Shown: positions 33,467 through 42,491, counted from the first letter of the stretch. The stretch: DNA of 44,370 nt from Hyphomicrobiales bacterium (GCA_900471605.1 UCEY01000062.1:1-44370), one strand, 5' to 3'. Numbers and translations are program-made. The notes: generated by a model from the letters alone, not told the origin.

Positions 33467-34966
33467 TCAGGCGCGAAGGCGCGGGCGCTCGACGCGGGTC
33501 TCCCGCACGGCCTTAGTCTTGAAACGGTCGAGCAGCGAAGCCAGCCGGCCGCTGATGCCGACCAGGCTCTGGGTCGAGGCGTTGGTCTCTTCCATCAGCG
33601 CGGCGTTCTGCTGGGTGATCTGGTCCATGCTGCGGATCGCCGAATTGATCTCCTCGATACCGGAAGCCTGTTCCTGCGCCGAGCGGGCGATCGAGCCGAT
33701 ATGGTCATCGATCGACTTGACGCGATCGCCGATGCCGACCAGCGCCTGTCCCGTCTTGTTGACGAGTTCGACGCCGCGATGGACGTCCGTCGAAGACTGG
33801 TCGATCAGTTCCTTGATTTCCTTGGCGGCCGCAGCGGACCGCTGCGCCAGTTCACGGACTTCCTGCGCGACGACGGCGAAGCCCTTGCCCTGTTCGCCGG
33901 CGCGGGCCGCTTCCACGCCTGCATTCAGCGCCAGAAGATTGGTCTGGAAGGCGATTTCGTCGATCGCGCCGATGATCTGGGTCATCTTCTGGGAGGATTG
34001 CTCGATATCGCCCATCGCGGCGATCGCCTCTTCGACCACCTTGCCGGAGCGCACCGTTTCCGAGGCGGATTCGCGCACGATCACCTGCACTTCGCGGGTC
34101 CGCTGCGCGGCCTGGCCGGAAATCGTGGTGATCTCCTCGAGTGCCGCGGCCGTCTGCTCGAGCGCTGAGGCCTGCTGTTCCGTGCGCTTGGCCATGTTTT
34201 CGGCGGCCGACGAAATGCCGCCCGCCTCGGCGCGCACCTGCTCAACCGAGGTGCTGATCTCGCGCATCGCCGCGTCGAGTGCGCCGACGGAGGAATTGTA
34301 GTTCTTCTGCAGCTGGGCGAAATTCGGCGCCAGCTCCTGCCAGAGTTCCGATGTCAGGTCACCGCCGGACAGGCTCTTCAGCGCGCCATCGAGCGCGCCG
34401 AGCGCTGCGTCCTGCTCGGTCTTGGCCTTCTCCCGTTCGGCTTCGGACCGCTGGCGCTCGTCGCTCAGCACCTGAAGATAAACGGAGATAGCGTAATCCA
34501 TGTCCAGGAGAGCCGCCTTGACTACTGCGGAGAGATGCTCGGACAGAACCTTGGCTTTCTTGTCCTGGAAAAAACCGGTCATCTCACGGGCCACCACGGC
34601 ACGGATGATGCCGTCGAGGATCAGCGCGTAGCCGCCGATATACCAGCGCGGTTCGAGACCGAGGCGGGCATGCGTGCGGCCGATGGTGGAAACCCCTTCC
34701 ACGTACTCGGCCTCGTATTTGCCCGATGCAATGCCCTCCCAATGAGCCGCTTGGCGGCTCTTGGCATGGGCGATATGCGCATCGTTGGAGAAAAATTTTG
34801 CCGTCTGGGGATTGCTCTTGACCTTGCGGTAGAAGGCGTCGAGCGCGGCACCGATCGTATCCTTGATGATCGGCTTTGTCTCGGCCAGAGACCGTCGCTG
34901 CTCCTGGCCGAGGCCCACAAATTCGAGGCGTTCGGCAAGGTCGGCTTGATGGTTCTGGTTTTTCAT
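33467..34966 (-). CDS. Globin-coupled soluble chemoreceptor (HemAT-like)
   Basis: A 499-residue cytoplasmic methyl-accepting protein with no membrane segment. Residues about 10-170 are a sensor globin; the proximal haem ligand is probably H99 in IGRTHARLGLEPRWYIGGY, which matches the HemAT pattern. A linker (about 185-260) leads to the signalling helices with the conserved hairpin EIAFQTNLLALNAGVEAARAG and following residues. It should sense oxygen (or another gas) through haem and control a CheA kinase. The start MKNQNHQADL is chosen over an ATG 23 codons upstream. No che genes are nearby. Confidence 0.93.
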   Translation of the reverse strand: MKNQNHQADLAERLEFVGLGQEQRRSLAETKPIIKDTIGAALDAFYRKVKSNPQTAKFFSNDAHIAHAKSRQAAHWEGIASGKYEAEYVEGVSTIGRTHARLGLEPRWYIGGYALILDGIIRAVVAREMTGFFQDKKAKVLSEHLSAVVKAALLDMDYAISVYLQVLSDERQRSEAEREKAKTEQDAALGALDGALKSLSGGDLTSELWQELAPNFAQLQKNYNSSVGALDAAMREISTSVEQVRAEAGGISSAAENMAKRTEQQASALEQTAAALEEITTISGQAAQRTREVQVIVRESASETVRSGKVVEEAIAAMGDIEQSSQKMTQIIGAIDEIAFQTNLLALNAGVEAARAGEQGKGFAVVAQEVRELAQRSAAAAKEIKELIDQSSTDVHRGVELVNKTGQALVGIGDRVKSIDDHIGSIARSAQEQASGIEEINSAIRSMDQITQQNAALMEETNASTQSLVGISGRLASLLDRFKTKAVRETRVERPRLRA

Positions 34967-35052
34967 GGAGGTCTCCCGAGATTGAAAGCGCCTACGCTGC
35001 CATTCGGATAGGGGGATGCGTATGCCTGCTGGCAATTTCTAGGGACGAAGTT

Positions 35053-35067
35053 TTAACGCGTTGTTAG
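35053..35067. promoter_or_regulatory. Possible CtrA-type site upstream of the chemoreceptor
   Basis: TTAA-CGCGTTG-TTAG differs by one base from TTAA-N7-TTAA, the binding motif of the cell-cycle regulator CtrA. It lies about 90 bp before the chemoreceptor start and 180 bp before recF. One site of this length can occur by chance. The rest of 35068-35246 shows nothing clear. Confidence 0.3.
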
Positions 35068-35246
35068 CCATACCCCCTAGTTTGTGAGTAGTCATAAATT
35101 AGAGTTGCCTTGGAAAACTCGCGCTCCACCAACCGCCGACGACCGATCCGCCGCACCGGTGGAGGACACTCACCGTCCCCGAAGCAAAGCTTGCCATCCC
35201 GGCTTCGAGGCCTTAGCTCCTGATCATCGATAACCCAAGACTCCCG

Positions 35247-36371
35247 ATGGCGCAGAAGACCTCCCTTTCCCGGCTGAAGCTCACCGATTTCCGCAATTAT
35301 GCGGAAGCGGCGCTGGCGCTCGACGGACGGCATGTGGTGCTGACGGGCGAGAACGGCGCAGGCAAGACCAATCTGCTGGAAGCCGTCTCCTTCCTGTCGC
35401 CGGGCCGAGGACTGCGCCGTGCCGTGCTCTCCGACGTAAGCCGCGTCGGCGCGGCCGGCGGGTTCACGATCTTTGCGGATGTCGAGGGCATGGACGGCGA
35501 GGTCTCCATCGGCACCGGCATCGAGCCGGGCGAAGGCGAAAGCGTCGCGCGAAAACTCAGGATCAACGGCACGCCGGCCAAATCCACGGAGGAGCTTTCC
35601 GACCACCTGAGCGTCCTGTGGCTGACACCGGCCATGGACGGGCTGTTCACCGGCGCATCCTCCGACCGCCGCCGTTTCCTCGATCGTCTCGTCCTGTCGC
35701 TCGATCCCGCCCACGGCCGGCGGGCGAGCGATTTCGAGCGCGCCATGCGGAGCCGCAACCGGCTATTGTCGGAAGGCCGTTTCGATCCCTCCTGGCTGTC
35801 GGCCATCGAGGCGCAGATGGCGGGCCTCGGCATCGCCATGGCCGCCGCACGACAAGAAATGCTGGGGCTTTTGAGGAGGCTGTCGGCCAATTCCGGCGAG
35901 ACGCCGTTCCCGACACCGGTCCTGACGCTCGAAGGCTTCATGGACGCCGCGATGGACCGCCCGGCCGCCGATCTCGAGGAGGACTATCTCGACATGCTGC
36001 GCAACGGCCGCGGCCGGGACGCCGCCGCCGGCCGGACGCTCGACGGCCCGCACCGTTCCGACCTTCTGGTGCGCCACCGCGAGAAGGATATGGAAGCGGC
36101 GCGCTGTTCGACCGGCGAACAGAAGGCGCTGCTGATCGGCCTCGTGCTTGCCCATGCACGGCTGACCGCCGACATGACCGGCTACGCGCCGATCCTGCTG
36201 CTCGACGAGATCGCCGCCCATCTCGACGAAGGAAGGCGGGCGGCTCTCTTCGATCTCGTCCATGGCCTCGGCGGCCAGTCCTTCATGACGGGCACCGACC
36301 GGAGCATGTTTTCCGCGCTTGCCGACCGCGCGCAGTTCTTTAACGTCGCGCATGGCGGTATTGGCGGATGA
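35247..36371 (+). CDS. recF: RecF, gap-repair ATPase
   Basis: A 374-residue SMC-like DNA repair protein that loads RecA at single-strand gaps with RecO and RecR. Walker A is GENGAGKTN (34-42), the signature CSTGEQKALL near 287 and Walker B ILLLDEIAAHLD near 316; the opening LSRLKLTDFRNY is typical. In this genome it is not next to dnaA-dnaN-gyrB; a moeB-like gene follows 43 bp later. The ribosome site before the ATG is weak. Confidence 0.97.
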   Translation: MAQKTSLSRLKLTDFRNYAEAALALDGRHVVLTGENGAGKTNLLEAVSFLSPGRGLRRAVLSDVSRVGAAGGFTIFADVEGMDGEVSIGTGIEPGEGESVARKLRINGTPAKSTEELSDHLSVLWLTPAMDGLFTGASSDRRRFLDRLVLSLDPAHGRRASDFERAMRSRNRLLSEGRFDPSWLSAIEAQMAGLGIAMAAARQEMLGLLRRLSANSGETPFPTPVLTLEGFMDAAMDRPAADLEEDYLDMLRNGRGRDAAAGRTLDGPHRSDLLVRHREKDMEAARCSTGEQKALLIGLVLAHARLTADMTGYAPILLLDEIAAHLDEGRRAALFDLVHGLGGQSFMTGTDRSMFSALADRAQFFNVAHGGIGG

Positions 36372-36414
36372 AATCCATCTTACGCGGTCCGGCAACCGGT
36401 GGTACGATCCCACC

Positions 36415-37200
36415 ATGGAAAACCCGACCCCGGAAAAACTGAGCCAAGACGAGATCGAGCGGTATCGCCGCCATATCCTGCTGCCGGAAATCGGCGGCGC
36501 AGGGCAGCAGAAGATGAAGAACGCCCGCGTGCTGGTGATCGGCGCCGGCGGGCTCGGCGCGCCCATCCTCGAATATCTGGCGGCGGCGGGCATCGGCACG
36601 CTCGGGATCATCGACGACGACGTGGTTTCCCTCTCCAACCTGCAGCGGCAGGTCATCCACGATACCGGCACGATCGGCGAGCTGAAGACGCGGAGCGCCC
36701 GCGCGGCGATCGCCCGCCTCAACCCGCATGTCCGCGTCGTCGATTTCGAGGAACGCTTTTCCGCAGAATGGGCGGCGCGCAAGCTCGCCCTGTTCGACCT
36801 TCTGATCGACGGTTCGGACAATTTCGACACCCGCTACGCAGCCGCCGATGCCGCGGAACACACCCGGATACCGCTGGTGACAGGGGCGGTCGGCCGCTTC
36901 GACGGGTCGGTCACGGTGATGAAACCCTATGAGGCTGGCCCGGACGGCGTGTTCAATCCCGGCTATCGCGACCTCTTTCCGGAAAAGCCGCCGGCGGGGT
37001 TGATCCCCTCCTGCGCGGAGACCGGGGTGATCGGCGCGCTGACCGGGGTGATCGGCACGCTGATGGCGATGGAGGCGATCAAGCTCGTCACCGGCATCGG
37101 CGAACCGCTGGTCGGACGGCTGATGCTCTACGATTCGCTGTCGGCCCGTTTCGACACGATCAAATACAAGCGCCGCACGACCAAGGCTGCCGCCGAGTGA
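36415..37200 (+). CDS. MoeB/ThiF/HesA-family adenylyltransferase
   Basis: A 261-residue E1-like enzyme that adenylates the C-terminus of a small sulfur-carrier protein (MoaD or ThiS type). The nucleotide motif is GAGGLG (43-48); the acidic DDDVV and SNLQRQV with the catalytic arginine follow, then DGSDNFDTRY. The paired CxxC zinc ligands of E. coli MoeB are missing; only one cysteine (PSCAETGV) is present, as in part of this family. I start at MENPTPEKLS; in-frame starts upstream overlap recF. Whether it serves molybdopterin or thiamine synthesis cannot be decided. Confidence 0.88.
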   Translation: MENPTPEKLSQDEIERYRRHILLPEIGGAGQQKMKNARVLVIGAGGLGAPILEYLAAAGIGTLGIIDDDVVSLSNLQRQVIHDTGTIGELKTRSARAAIARLNPHVRVVDFEERFSAEWAARKLALFDLLIDGSDNFDTRYAAADAAEHTRIPLVTGAVGRFDGSVTVMKPYEAGPDGVFNPGYRDLFPEKPPAGLIPSCAETGVIGALTGVIGTLMAMEAIKLVTGIGEPLVGRLMLYDSLSARFDTIKYKRRTTKAAAE

Positions 37201-37685
37201 CCGAGCCGGCAGCTATCGAACTTCTCCGAATCGGTGAAAACTTCAGACGCTGGCACGAGCTGCTGGCGCTCATCCTCTCGTCCTTCGCCTATATGGACGG
37301 CACAATCGACCCGCCCTCCTCCGCCCATCGCCTGACGCTCGCCTCGCTCGCCCAGAAGGCCCGCGACGAGATCGCGTTCGCGGTGATCGAAAAGGGAAGG
37401 CTCATCGGCTGCGTTTTCCTGAAGCCGGAGCCAGGCTCCCTCTATATCGGCAAGCTCGCCATCGCCCCGGCCAGCCAAGGCAAGGGCATCGGCCGTCGGC
37501 TGCTGGCGGTCGCGGAAGAGATTGCGAGGGAAAGCGGCCTCCCGGCACTGCGGCTCGAAACCCGCATCGAACTCGCCGGCAATCACGCGACCTTCGCAAG
37601 ATGGGGTTTTGCCAGGACGGCGGAAAACTCCCATCCCGGCTTTGACCGCATCACTTCCATCGAGATGCAGAAGCGCCTCGACTGA
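37197..37685 (+). CDS. GNAT-family N-acetyltransferase
   Basis: A 162-residue enzyme starting with GTG that overlaps the moeB-like stop. The acetyl-CoA motif is ASQGKGIGRRLL (motif A), preceded by LYIGKLAIAP and followed by the C-terminal FARWGFARTAEN. The acceptor is unknown. Its stop codon abuts the stop of the convergent dehydrogenase gene (TGATCA), so no terminator fits between them. Confidence 0.87.
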   Translation: MTEPAAIELLRIGENFRRWHELLALILSSFAYMDGTIDPPSSAHRLTLASLAQKARDEIAFAVIEKGRLIGCVFLKPEPGSLYIGKLAIAPASQGKGIGRRLLAVAEEIARESGLPALRLETRIELAGNHATFARWGFARTAENSHPGFDRITSIEMQKRLD

Positions 37686-38690
37686 TCAGTTGCGGCCCGG
37701 AAGCACCCGGTTCGGCGGGCGGTGGCCGTCGAAGAAGGTGCGGATGTTGATGATCACCTTGTCGCCCATGTCGATCCGGCCCTCGATCGTCGCCGAGCCC
37801 ATATGCGGCAAAAGCACGACCCGGCCCTGGTGGGCGAGCTTGACCAGCTTCGGGTTCACCGCCGGCTCGTTCTGGTAGACATCGAGCCCGGCGCCGGCGA
37901 TCTTGTTGTCGCGCAAAAGCTGGATCATCGCCGCCTCGTCGATGATGTCGCCGCGGGCGGTGTTGACGATGATCGAGCTCGGCTGCATCAGCGCCAGCCG
38001 CCGCGCCGAGAGAAGATGGAAGGTCGCCGGCGTCGAGGGGCAATTGACAGAGACGATATCCACGCGAGCGAGCATCTGGTCGAGGCTGTCCCAGTAGGTC
38101 GCCTCCAGCTCCTCCTCGGTGGTCGGGCTGACGCGCTTGCGGTTGTGGTAATGGATCGACAGGCCAAAGGCCTTGGCGCGGCGGGCGACCGCGGTGCCGA
38201 TGCGGCCCATGCCGACGATGCCGATGCGCTTGCCCCAGGTCCGCCGGCCGAGCATCCAGGTGGGGCTCCAGCCGCTCCACTCGCCGGGCTTGTCGGTGAG
38301 GATGCGCGACCCTTCCGCGAGCCGCCGGTTGACGGCGAGGATCAGCGCCACGGTCATGTCGGCCGTGTCCTCGGTCAGCACGTTCGGCGTGTTGGTGACG
38401 GTGATGCCCTTTTTGGCGGCGGCATCGACATCGATATGGTCGATGCCGTTGGAGAAGCTGGCGATCAGCTTCAGCTGCGGGCCGGCCTCTTCGATCAGCG
38501 CCTCGTCGATCCGGTCCGTCACGGTCGGCACCAGCACGTCGGCGGATTTCATCGCGGCGGCCAGCTCGTCGCGCGAACGGGGCGTGTCGTCAATATTGAG
38601 CTCGGCCTCGAAGAGCTCGCGCATGCGGGTTTCCACCGCGTCCGGCAGCTTACGGGTGATATAGACCTTGGGTTTCTTCTTCGCCGTCAT
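37686..38690 (-). CDS. D-2-hydroxyacid dehydrogenase (glyoxylate/hydroxypyruvate reductase type)
   Basis: A 334-residue NAD(P)-dependent enzyme. The nucleotide motif GMGRIG is at 160-165; the catalytic residues are R246 (NTARGD), E275 (DVYQNEP) and H296 (LLPHMGSAT). HMGSAT with the WSPTWMLGRR block before the Rossmann domain is typical of GyaR-type glyoxylate reductases. It probably reduces glyoxylate or hydroxypyruvate in serine/glyoxylate metabolism. It stands alone on the minus strand. Confidence 0.92.
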   Translation of the reverse strand: MTAKKKPKVYITRKLPDAVETRMRELFEAELNIDDTPRSRDELAAAMKSADVLVPTVTDRIDEALIEEAGPQLKLIASFSNGIDHIDVDAAAKKGITVTNTPNVLTEDTADMTVALILAVNRRLAEGSRILTDKPGEWSGWSPTWMLGRRTWGKRIGIVGMGRIGTAVARRAKAFGLSIHYHNRKRVSPTTEEELEATYWDSLDQMLARVDIVSVNCPSTPATFHLLSARRLALMQPSSIIVNTARGDIIDEAAMIQLLRDNKIAGAGLDVYQNEPAVNPKLVKLAHQGRVVLLPHMGSATIEGRIDMGDKVIINIRTFFDGHRPPNRVLPGRN

Positions 38691-38766
38691 GAAACTCTCT
38701 GCCTGACGCCTTCACGCACGAAAACCTGATCATATTCAGGCCCTCCGCTTCAAGCTTTTGTTCGAC

Positions 38767-38812
38767 GCATGTCGCTATCCCGGAACCGGTATCCGATTTC
38801 GGGCGACACTGC
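38767..38812. repeat. Palindromic intergenic repeat
   Basis: Arms GCATGTCGC (38767-38775) and GCGACACTGC (38803-38812) around CCGGAACCGG-type sequence. This belongs to the dispersed rhizobial palindromes of the type GCATGTCG...CGACATGC. It occupies the middle of the 255-bp gap 38691-38945; nothing else is evident there. Confidence 0.65.
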
Positions 38813-38945
38813 TTTAGGAGGTCCTTAACCAAGTCGCGCGATATTCAGTTCATCCAGGGCGTTTTCTACCAGACCCGTCAGCGAAGACAAACAAAACCTC
38901 GCGAGGTTCCCGAAAGCCCGAGATCGCTCAGCCGGAACCAAACAC

Positions 38946-39488
38946 ATGCGTCGCGCCATTCTTTCCTCCTTCCTCGCTCTTTCCTTCGGGCTTGCCGCCT
39001 GCCTGTCCGCACCCGTCCCGAGCTACGCTCAAGGTGCCGCCAAGGGTCCGAGCGGCCTGCCGCTGCCGCGTTTCGTCAGCCTCAAGTCGAGGAAGGTCAA
39101 TATCCGCATCGGCCCGAGCACGGATTATGCGGTGTCCTGGATGTACATGAAGTCCGGCACACCGATGGAAATCATCCAGGAATACGAAAACTGGCGGCGG
39201 GTTCGTGATGCCGAGGGCACCGAGGGCTGGGTCAACCAGGCCCTGCTCTCCGGTGAGCGGACCGCGATCGCCGCTCCGTGGATGCGCGGCAAGGGCAAGG
39301 ACATATACGTCAACATGCGCCGCGATCCGCAGGGTACCGCTGCCATCCTTGCCAAGCTGGAACCGGGCGTCGTGCTTCAGATCAAGGAATGCAACGGCGA
39401 CTGGTGCCGCGCGGAAACAAACGGGGCCGAGGGCTGGATCGCCCAGGCCGAAATCTGGGGCGCCTATCCCGGCGAGGCCTTCAAATAA
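38946..39488 (+). CDS. Secreted SH3-domain protein
   Basis: A 180-residue precursor with a signal peptide (MRRAILSSFLALSFGLAACLSAPVPSYAQ, cleavage near 29). The Cys at 19 lies in the hydrophobic core (LAAC), so a lipoprotein is also possible. Two bacterial SH3-like units follow: VSLKSRKVNIRIGPSTDYAVSW to EGWVNQALLSG, and KDIYVNMRRDPQGTAA to GAEGWIAQAEIWG. Such domains bind peptidoglycan or cell-wall partners in the periplasm. It is a single-gene unit in front of a convergent kinase gene. Confidence 0.88.
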   Translation: MRRAILSSFLALSFGLAACLSAPVPSYAQGAAKGPSGLPLPRFVSLKSRKVNIRIGPSTDYAVSWMYMKSGTPMEIIQEYENWRRVRDAEGTEGWVNQALLSGERTAIAAPWMRGKGKDIYVNMRRDPQGTAAILAKLEPGVVLQIKECNGDWCRAETNGAEGWIAQAEIWGAYPGEAFK

Positions 39489-39521
39489 GGCCTTCCGGGA
39501 GAGGCATCTTACAAGCAGGCC

Positions 39522-40514
39522 TCAGATGAGGCCTTCGCGCTTTGCGGCTTCGGTGAGCGACGCCATCGGGCGCGGGCCGATCTGCTGGATGGTGATCGCG
39601 GCCGCAAGGCAGCCGAGCTTGCCGCAATCCTCGAGCGAACGATCCTTTGTGTAACCGTACAGGAACCCGGCGGCGAACAGATCGCCGGCGCCGGTCGTAT
39701 CGACCAGTTCCCTGATCGGATAGGCCGCGACCTTCACCCGCTCGTTGCCCCGCACGATGATCGCGCCTTCTTCGCTGAGCGTCACCGCCGCCAGCTTGCA
39801 ATCTTCAGAAATCCTGGTCAGCGCCAGCTCGAAATCCTCGGTCTCGTAGAGCGACAGCGCTTCCTGTTTGTTGGCGAACACGATGTCGACCGTGCCGGAG
39901 CGCATCAGGTCGAGGAACTCGGCGCGGTAGCGGCCGACGCAGAAGGGATCGGACAGCGTCATCGACACTTCGCGGCCATGCGCATGGGCGATGCGGGCCG
40001 ATTCGCGGATCGCTTCCTTGGCGCGCGGCGGATCCCAGAGATAACCTTCGAAATAGGTGACCTTGGCCTCGGCGACGACATCCTCTTCGACATGTTCCGG
40101 GCCGAGATCGACGCAGGCGCCGAGATAGGTGTTCATCGAACGCTCGCCATCCGGCGTCACGAAGATCATCGAGCGGGCGGTCGGCGGATTGTTTCCTTCC
40201 GGCCTGGTCCGGTAATGAACGCCCTGGGCGCGGATGTCGTGCTGGAAGATGTTGCCGAGCTGGTCTTCGGCGACCTTGCCGAAATAGGCTGCCTTGCCGC
40301 CGAAACCGGCAATGCCGGCCGCCGTGTTGCCGGCCGAACCGCCGGACGCTTCCACGGCGGGCCCCATCTTCGAATAGAGAAGTTCGGCACGCTCGGCATC
40401 GATCAGGTTCATCGCACCCTTGGTGATCGCATTGTCGGTGAGGAAATCGTCGTCACAGCGGGCGAGAATATCCACGATGGCATTGCCGATGGTGAGCACG
40501 TCGAACTTGGGCAT
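39522..40514 (-). CDS. PfkB-family sugar kinase, probable adenosine kinase
   Basis: A 330-residue ribokinase-fold enzyme. The first signature is GGSAGNTAAGIAGFGGKAAYFGKV (about 58-81) and the second DTTGAGDLFAAGFLYG (about 270-285), including the catalytic Asp. The opening FDVLTIGNAIVDI matches the adenosine kinase-like proteins annotated throughout Rhizobiaceae. It would phosphorylate adenosine to AMP; inosine, guanosine or another nucleoside is possible. Confidence 0.9.
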   Translation of the reverse strand: MPKFDVLTIGNAIVDILARCDDDFLTDNAITKGAMNLIDAERAELLYSKMGPAVEASGGSAGNTAAGIAGFGGKAAYFGKVAEDQLGNIFQHDIRAQGVHYRTRPEGNNPPTARSMIFVTPDGERSMNTYLGACVDLGPEHVEEDVVAEAKVTYFEGYLWDPPRAKEAIRESARIAHAHGREVSMTLSDPFCVGRYRAEFLDLMRSGTVDIVFANKQEALSLYETEDFELALTRISEDCKLAAVTLSEEGAIIVRGNERVKVAAYPIRELVDTTGAGDLFAAGFLYGYTKDRSLEDCGKLGCLAAAITIQQIGPRPMASLTEAAKREGLI

Positions 40515-40659
40515 CCGGTCTTGATCCTCTCGGGAAACGGTTTGTCGCGAAAACCGGTATTCGGGTTTTCACCCGATTGGAAGGAAAAATAACCGCAATG
40601 CCGGTTATCGGAGGCGTTTTGCTCCGTCACTCTGTTGTCACGATCACAGGTTATACAAT

Positions 40660-40762
40660 CGTCGATCCGGTTGTGTTGCCGACCACGGATGAACTGGCGG
40701 CCGACCACCGGATGTCCTGGACGAGACCAGGAGGGAAAGCGGGGAATTGCCCCGCTTTTTTG
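40660..40762 (+). ncRNA. Candidate small RNA upstream of the AEC permease
   Basis: A strong plus-strand terminator (40736-40762) ends a stretch with no plus-strand gene. Just before it lies a perfect hairpin TCCTGG-N6-CCAGGA (40715-40732), and upstream TATACA (40653-40658) could be a -10 box, though no good -35 was seen. An RNA of about 100 nt is inferred. The remainder of the 362-bp gap 40515-40876 contains repeat-like sequence (GTCGCGAAAACCGGT, about 40540-40575) and no gene. Confidence 0.45.
40736..40762 (+). terminator. Intrinsic terminator
   Basis: AAAGCGGGG (40736-40744) pairs with CCCCGCTTT (40750-40758), followed by a run of T residues. No protein gene on this strand ends here. Confidence 0.85.
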
Positions 40763-40876
40763 TTGTGCGCCTGCCGCCACGCGCCCTTTGAACGACCTCC
40801 CTGCATCAAACGCATTTGTCGCAGGAAGCGATATGCGCTAGACGCATAAAAACGCCTCCACAGAAAGCCTTCCCCC

Positions 40877-41821
40877 TTGTCCTCCGTGTTTTTGAATGTC
40901 GTGCCGCTTTTCATCCTGATCCTGATCGGCTGGATGACCGCGAAAACCGGAATTTTGAAGGAGGAGACCGGCGACGCCCTCGGAGAGTTCGTCTTCAAGA
41001 TCGCCGTGCCGATGCTGATCTTCAGGACGCTGGCGGATGCGCATTTCGAGGGGGCCTCGCCCTTCCGGCTGTGGACCGCCTATTTCCTCGGCGTCGCCAT
41101 GACCTGGACGATCGGCCATATCCTGACCACCCGCATTTTCGGCCGGGACGCAAAGGTCGGCGTGATCGCCGGCATGTCGGGTTCCTTCGCCAACAATGTC
41201 TTCATCGGCTTGCCGCTGGTGGCGCATGTGGTCGGCAAGGAGGGTCTGGTGGCGATTTCCATCCTGCTTGCCATTCACCTGCCGCTGATGATGGTGATCG
41301 GCACGATCCTGATGGAAGGCGCGGCCGCCAAGGTGGATGGCGGAGCAAAACGCGGCGTTGCCGACGTCCTGAAACAGGTGGGATCCAACCTCGCCCGCAA
41401 CCCGCTGGTGATCGCGCTTATCATCGGCGTCGCCTTCAATTTCCTCGGCCTTCACCTGCCGGCGGCGGTCGCCATCGTCGTCGACCAGATTTCCGCCGCC
41501 GCAAGCCCGGTCGCCCTGATCTCGATCGGCATGGCGCTGACGAAATATCCGATCCGCGGCGATATCGGCCTTTCGGGCACCGCGGCGGCGCTGAAGCTGC
41601 TGGTCCTGCCGGCATCCGTCTTCCTGATGAGCCACCTGCTTGCCCTGCCCAAGGACTGGTCGACGGCGCTGGTGCTGACCGCGTCGGTGCCGACCGGCAT
41701 CAACGCCTGGCTGATCGCCCAGCGCTTCCGCTCCGGCCACAGCCTTGCGGCCTCGGTGATCAGCATGACCACGGCGTTCGGGGTCTTCACCGTCGGCTTC
41801 TGGGCCTGGCTGCTCGGCTGA
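40877..41821 (+). CDS. AEC-family (auxin efflux carrier-like) permease
   Basis: A 314-residue membrane protein with about ten membrane segments in two inverted halves. Family features are LNVVPLFILILIGWMTAKTG at the start, MSGSFANNVFIGLPL in the first half and SLAASVISMTTAFGVFTVGFW at the end. Relatives move malate, malonate or other organic anions; the substrate is unknown. The start is taken as TTG 40877 because it gives the conserved opening; a GTG three codons later is possible. The ribosome site is poor. Confidence 0.87.
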   Translation: MSSVFLNVVPLFILILIGWMTAKTGILKEETGDALGEFVFKIAVPMLIFRTLADAHFEGASPFRLWTAYFLGVAMTWTIGHILTTRIFGRDAKVGVIAGMSGSFANNVFIGLPLVAHVVGKEGLVAISILLAIHLPLMMVIGTILMEGAAAKVDGGAKRGVADVLKQVGSNLARNPLVIALIIGVAFNFLGLHLPAAVAIVVDQISAAASPVALISIGMALTKYPIRGDIGLSGTAAALKLLVLPASVFLMSHLLALPKDWSTALVLTASVPTGINAWLIAQRFRSGHSLAASVISMTTAFGVFTVGFWAWLLG

Positions 41822-41852
41822 AGCAAATCCATCCGGCCGGGTGCCGGAAACG

Positions 41853-41879
41853 AAAATGCCCGGCCGAAGCCGGGCATTT
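41853..41879. terminator. Bidirectional terminator between the AEC gene and cycM
   Basis: AAATGCCCGGC (41854-41864) and GCCGGGCATTT (41869-41879) form a perfect 11-bp stem with a CGAA loop, serving both convergent genes. Confidence 0.85.
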
Positions 41880-41903
41880 GATCTGGATTCCGACGTCCGC
41901 CGA

Positions 41904-42491
41904 TCAGTTGGTGGCGGGTGCCGGAGCGGCCGCGTTCGGGTCCGGAAGCGCAACCGGCGAATCAGACAGGGTGCGCAGGTAAGCGATCAGATTGGCGCGC
42001 TCGCCATCGTTCTTGAGGCCCGCGAAGCCCATCGCCGTACCCTTCACGAAAGCCTTCGGGGCAGTCAGGAAGTGGTTGAGGTTGTCGAAGGTCCAGTGCT
42101 CGGCGCCGGCCTTCGAGAAGTCCTTCATGCCGGCCGAATAGGAGAAACCTTCATGTCCGGCGATCGGGCGGTCTACGATGCCCCAGAGATCGGGGCCGAC
42201 CTTGTTCGGTCCGCCCTTCTCCCCGGAATGACAGCTCTGACACTTCTTGAACACCGCTTCACCGGCCTTGGCATCGGCCTTGACCAGGAGCTGGGCGATC
42301 GGAACTGCGGAGGCAGCCGGGGCCGCGGCTTCGCCGGCTGCGGGCTCTTCGGCGGCAACGATGGCAAAACCCGGCTTTTCGGGAACCTCCGAATGGAAAA
42401 TGCCTTCCGAGGCAATGGACACCGACATCATGACGAAGACCGTAGCAAGCAGGGCGCCTGCCGCCATGTTGACATAGGAATTCATCCGCAT
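41904..42491 (-). CDS. cycM: Membrane-anchored cytochrome c (CycM-like)
   Basis: A 195-residue protein with one N-terminal membrane anchor (about 8-28), an Ala/Pro-rich spacer (about 45-65) and a class I cytochrome c domain. The haem motif is CQSCH (84-88) and the sixth ligand probably M154 (KGTAMGFAG). It resembles CycM, which passes electrons from the bc1 complex to the aa3 oxidase in rhizobia. Two ATGs, 42491 and 42485, are possible; the second is better spaced from AAGGAGCGG. The divergent neighbour is kdsB. Confidence 0.92.
   Translation of the reverse strand: MRMNSYVNMAAGALLATVFVMMSVSIASEGIFHSEVPEKPGFAIVAAEEPAAGEAAAPAASAVPIAQLLVKADAKAGEAVFKKCQSCHSGEKGGPNKVGPDLWGIVDRPIAGHEGFSYSAGMKDFSKAGAEHWTFDNLNHFLTAPKAFVKGTAMGFAGLKNDGERANLIAYLRTLSDSPVALPDPNAAAPAPATN

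Noticed and set aside
38650..38832. 60-codon minus-strand frame over the dehydrogenase start
   Set aside because: It runs through the palindromic repeat and overlaps the conserved dehydrogenase start in another frame.
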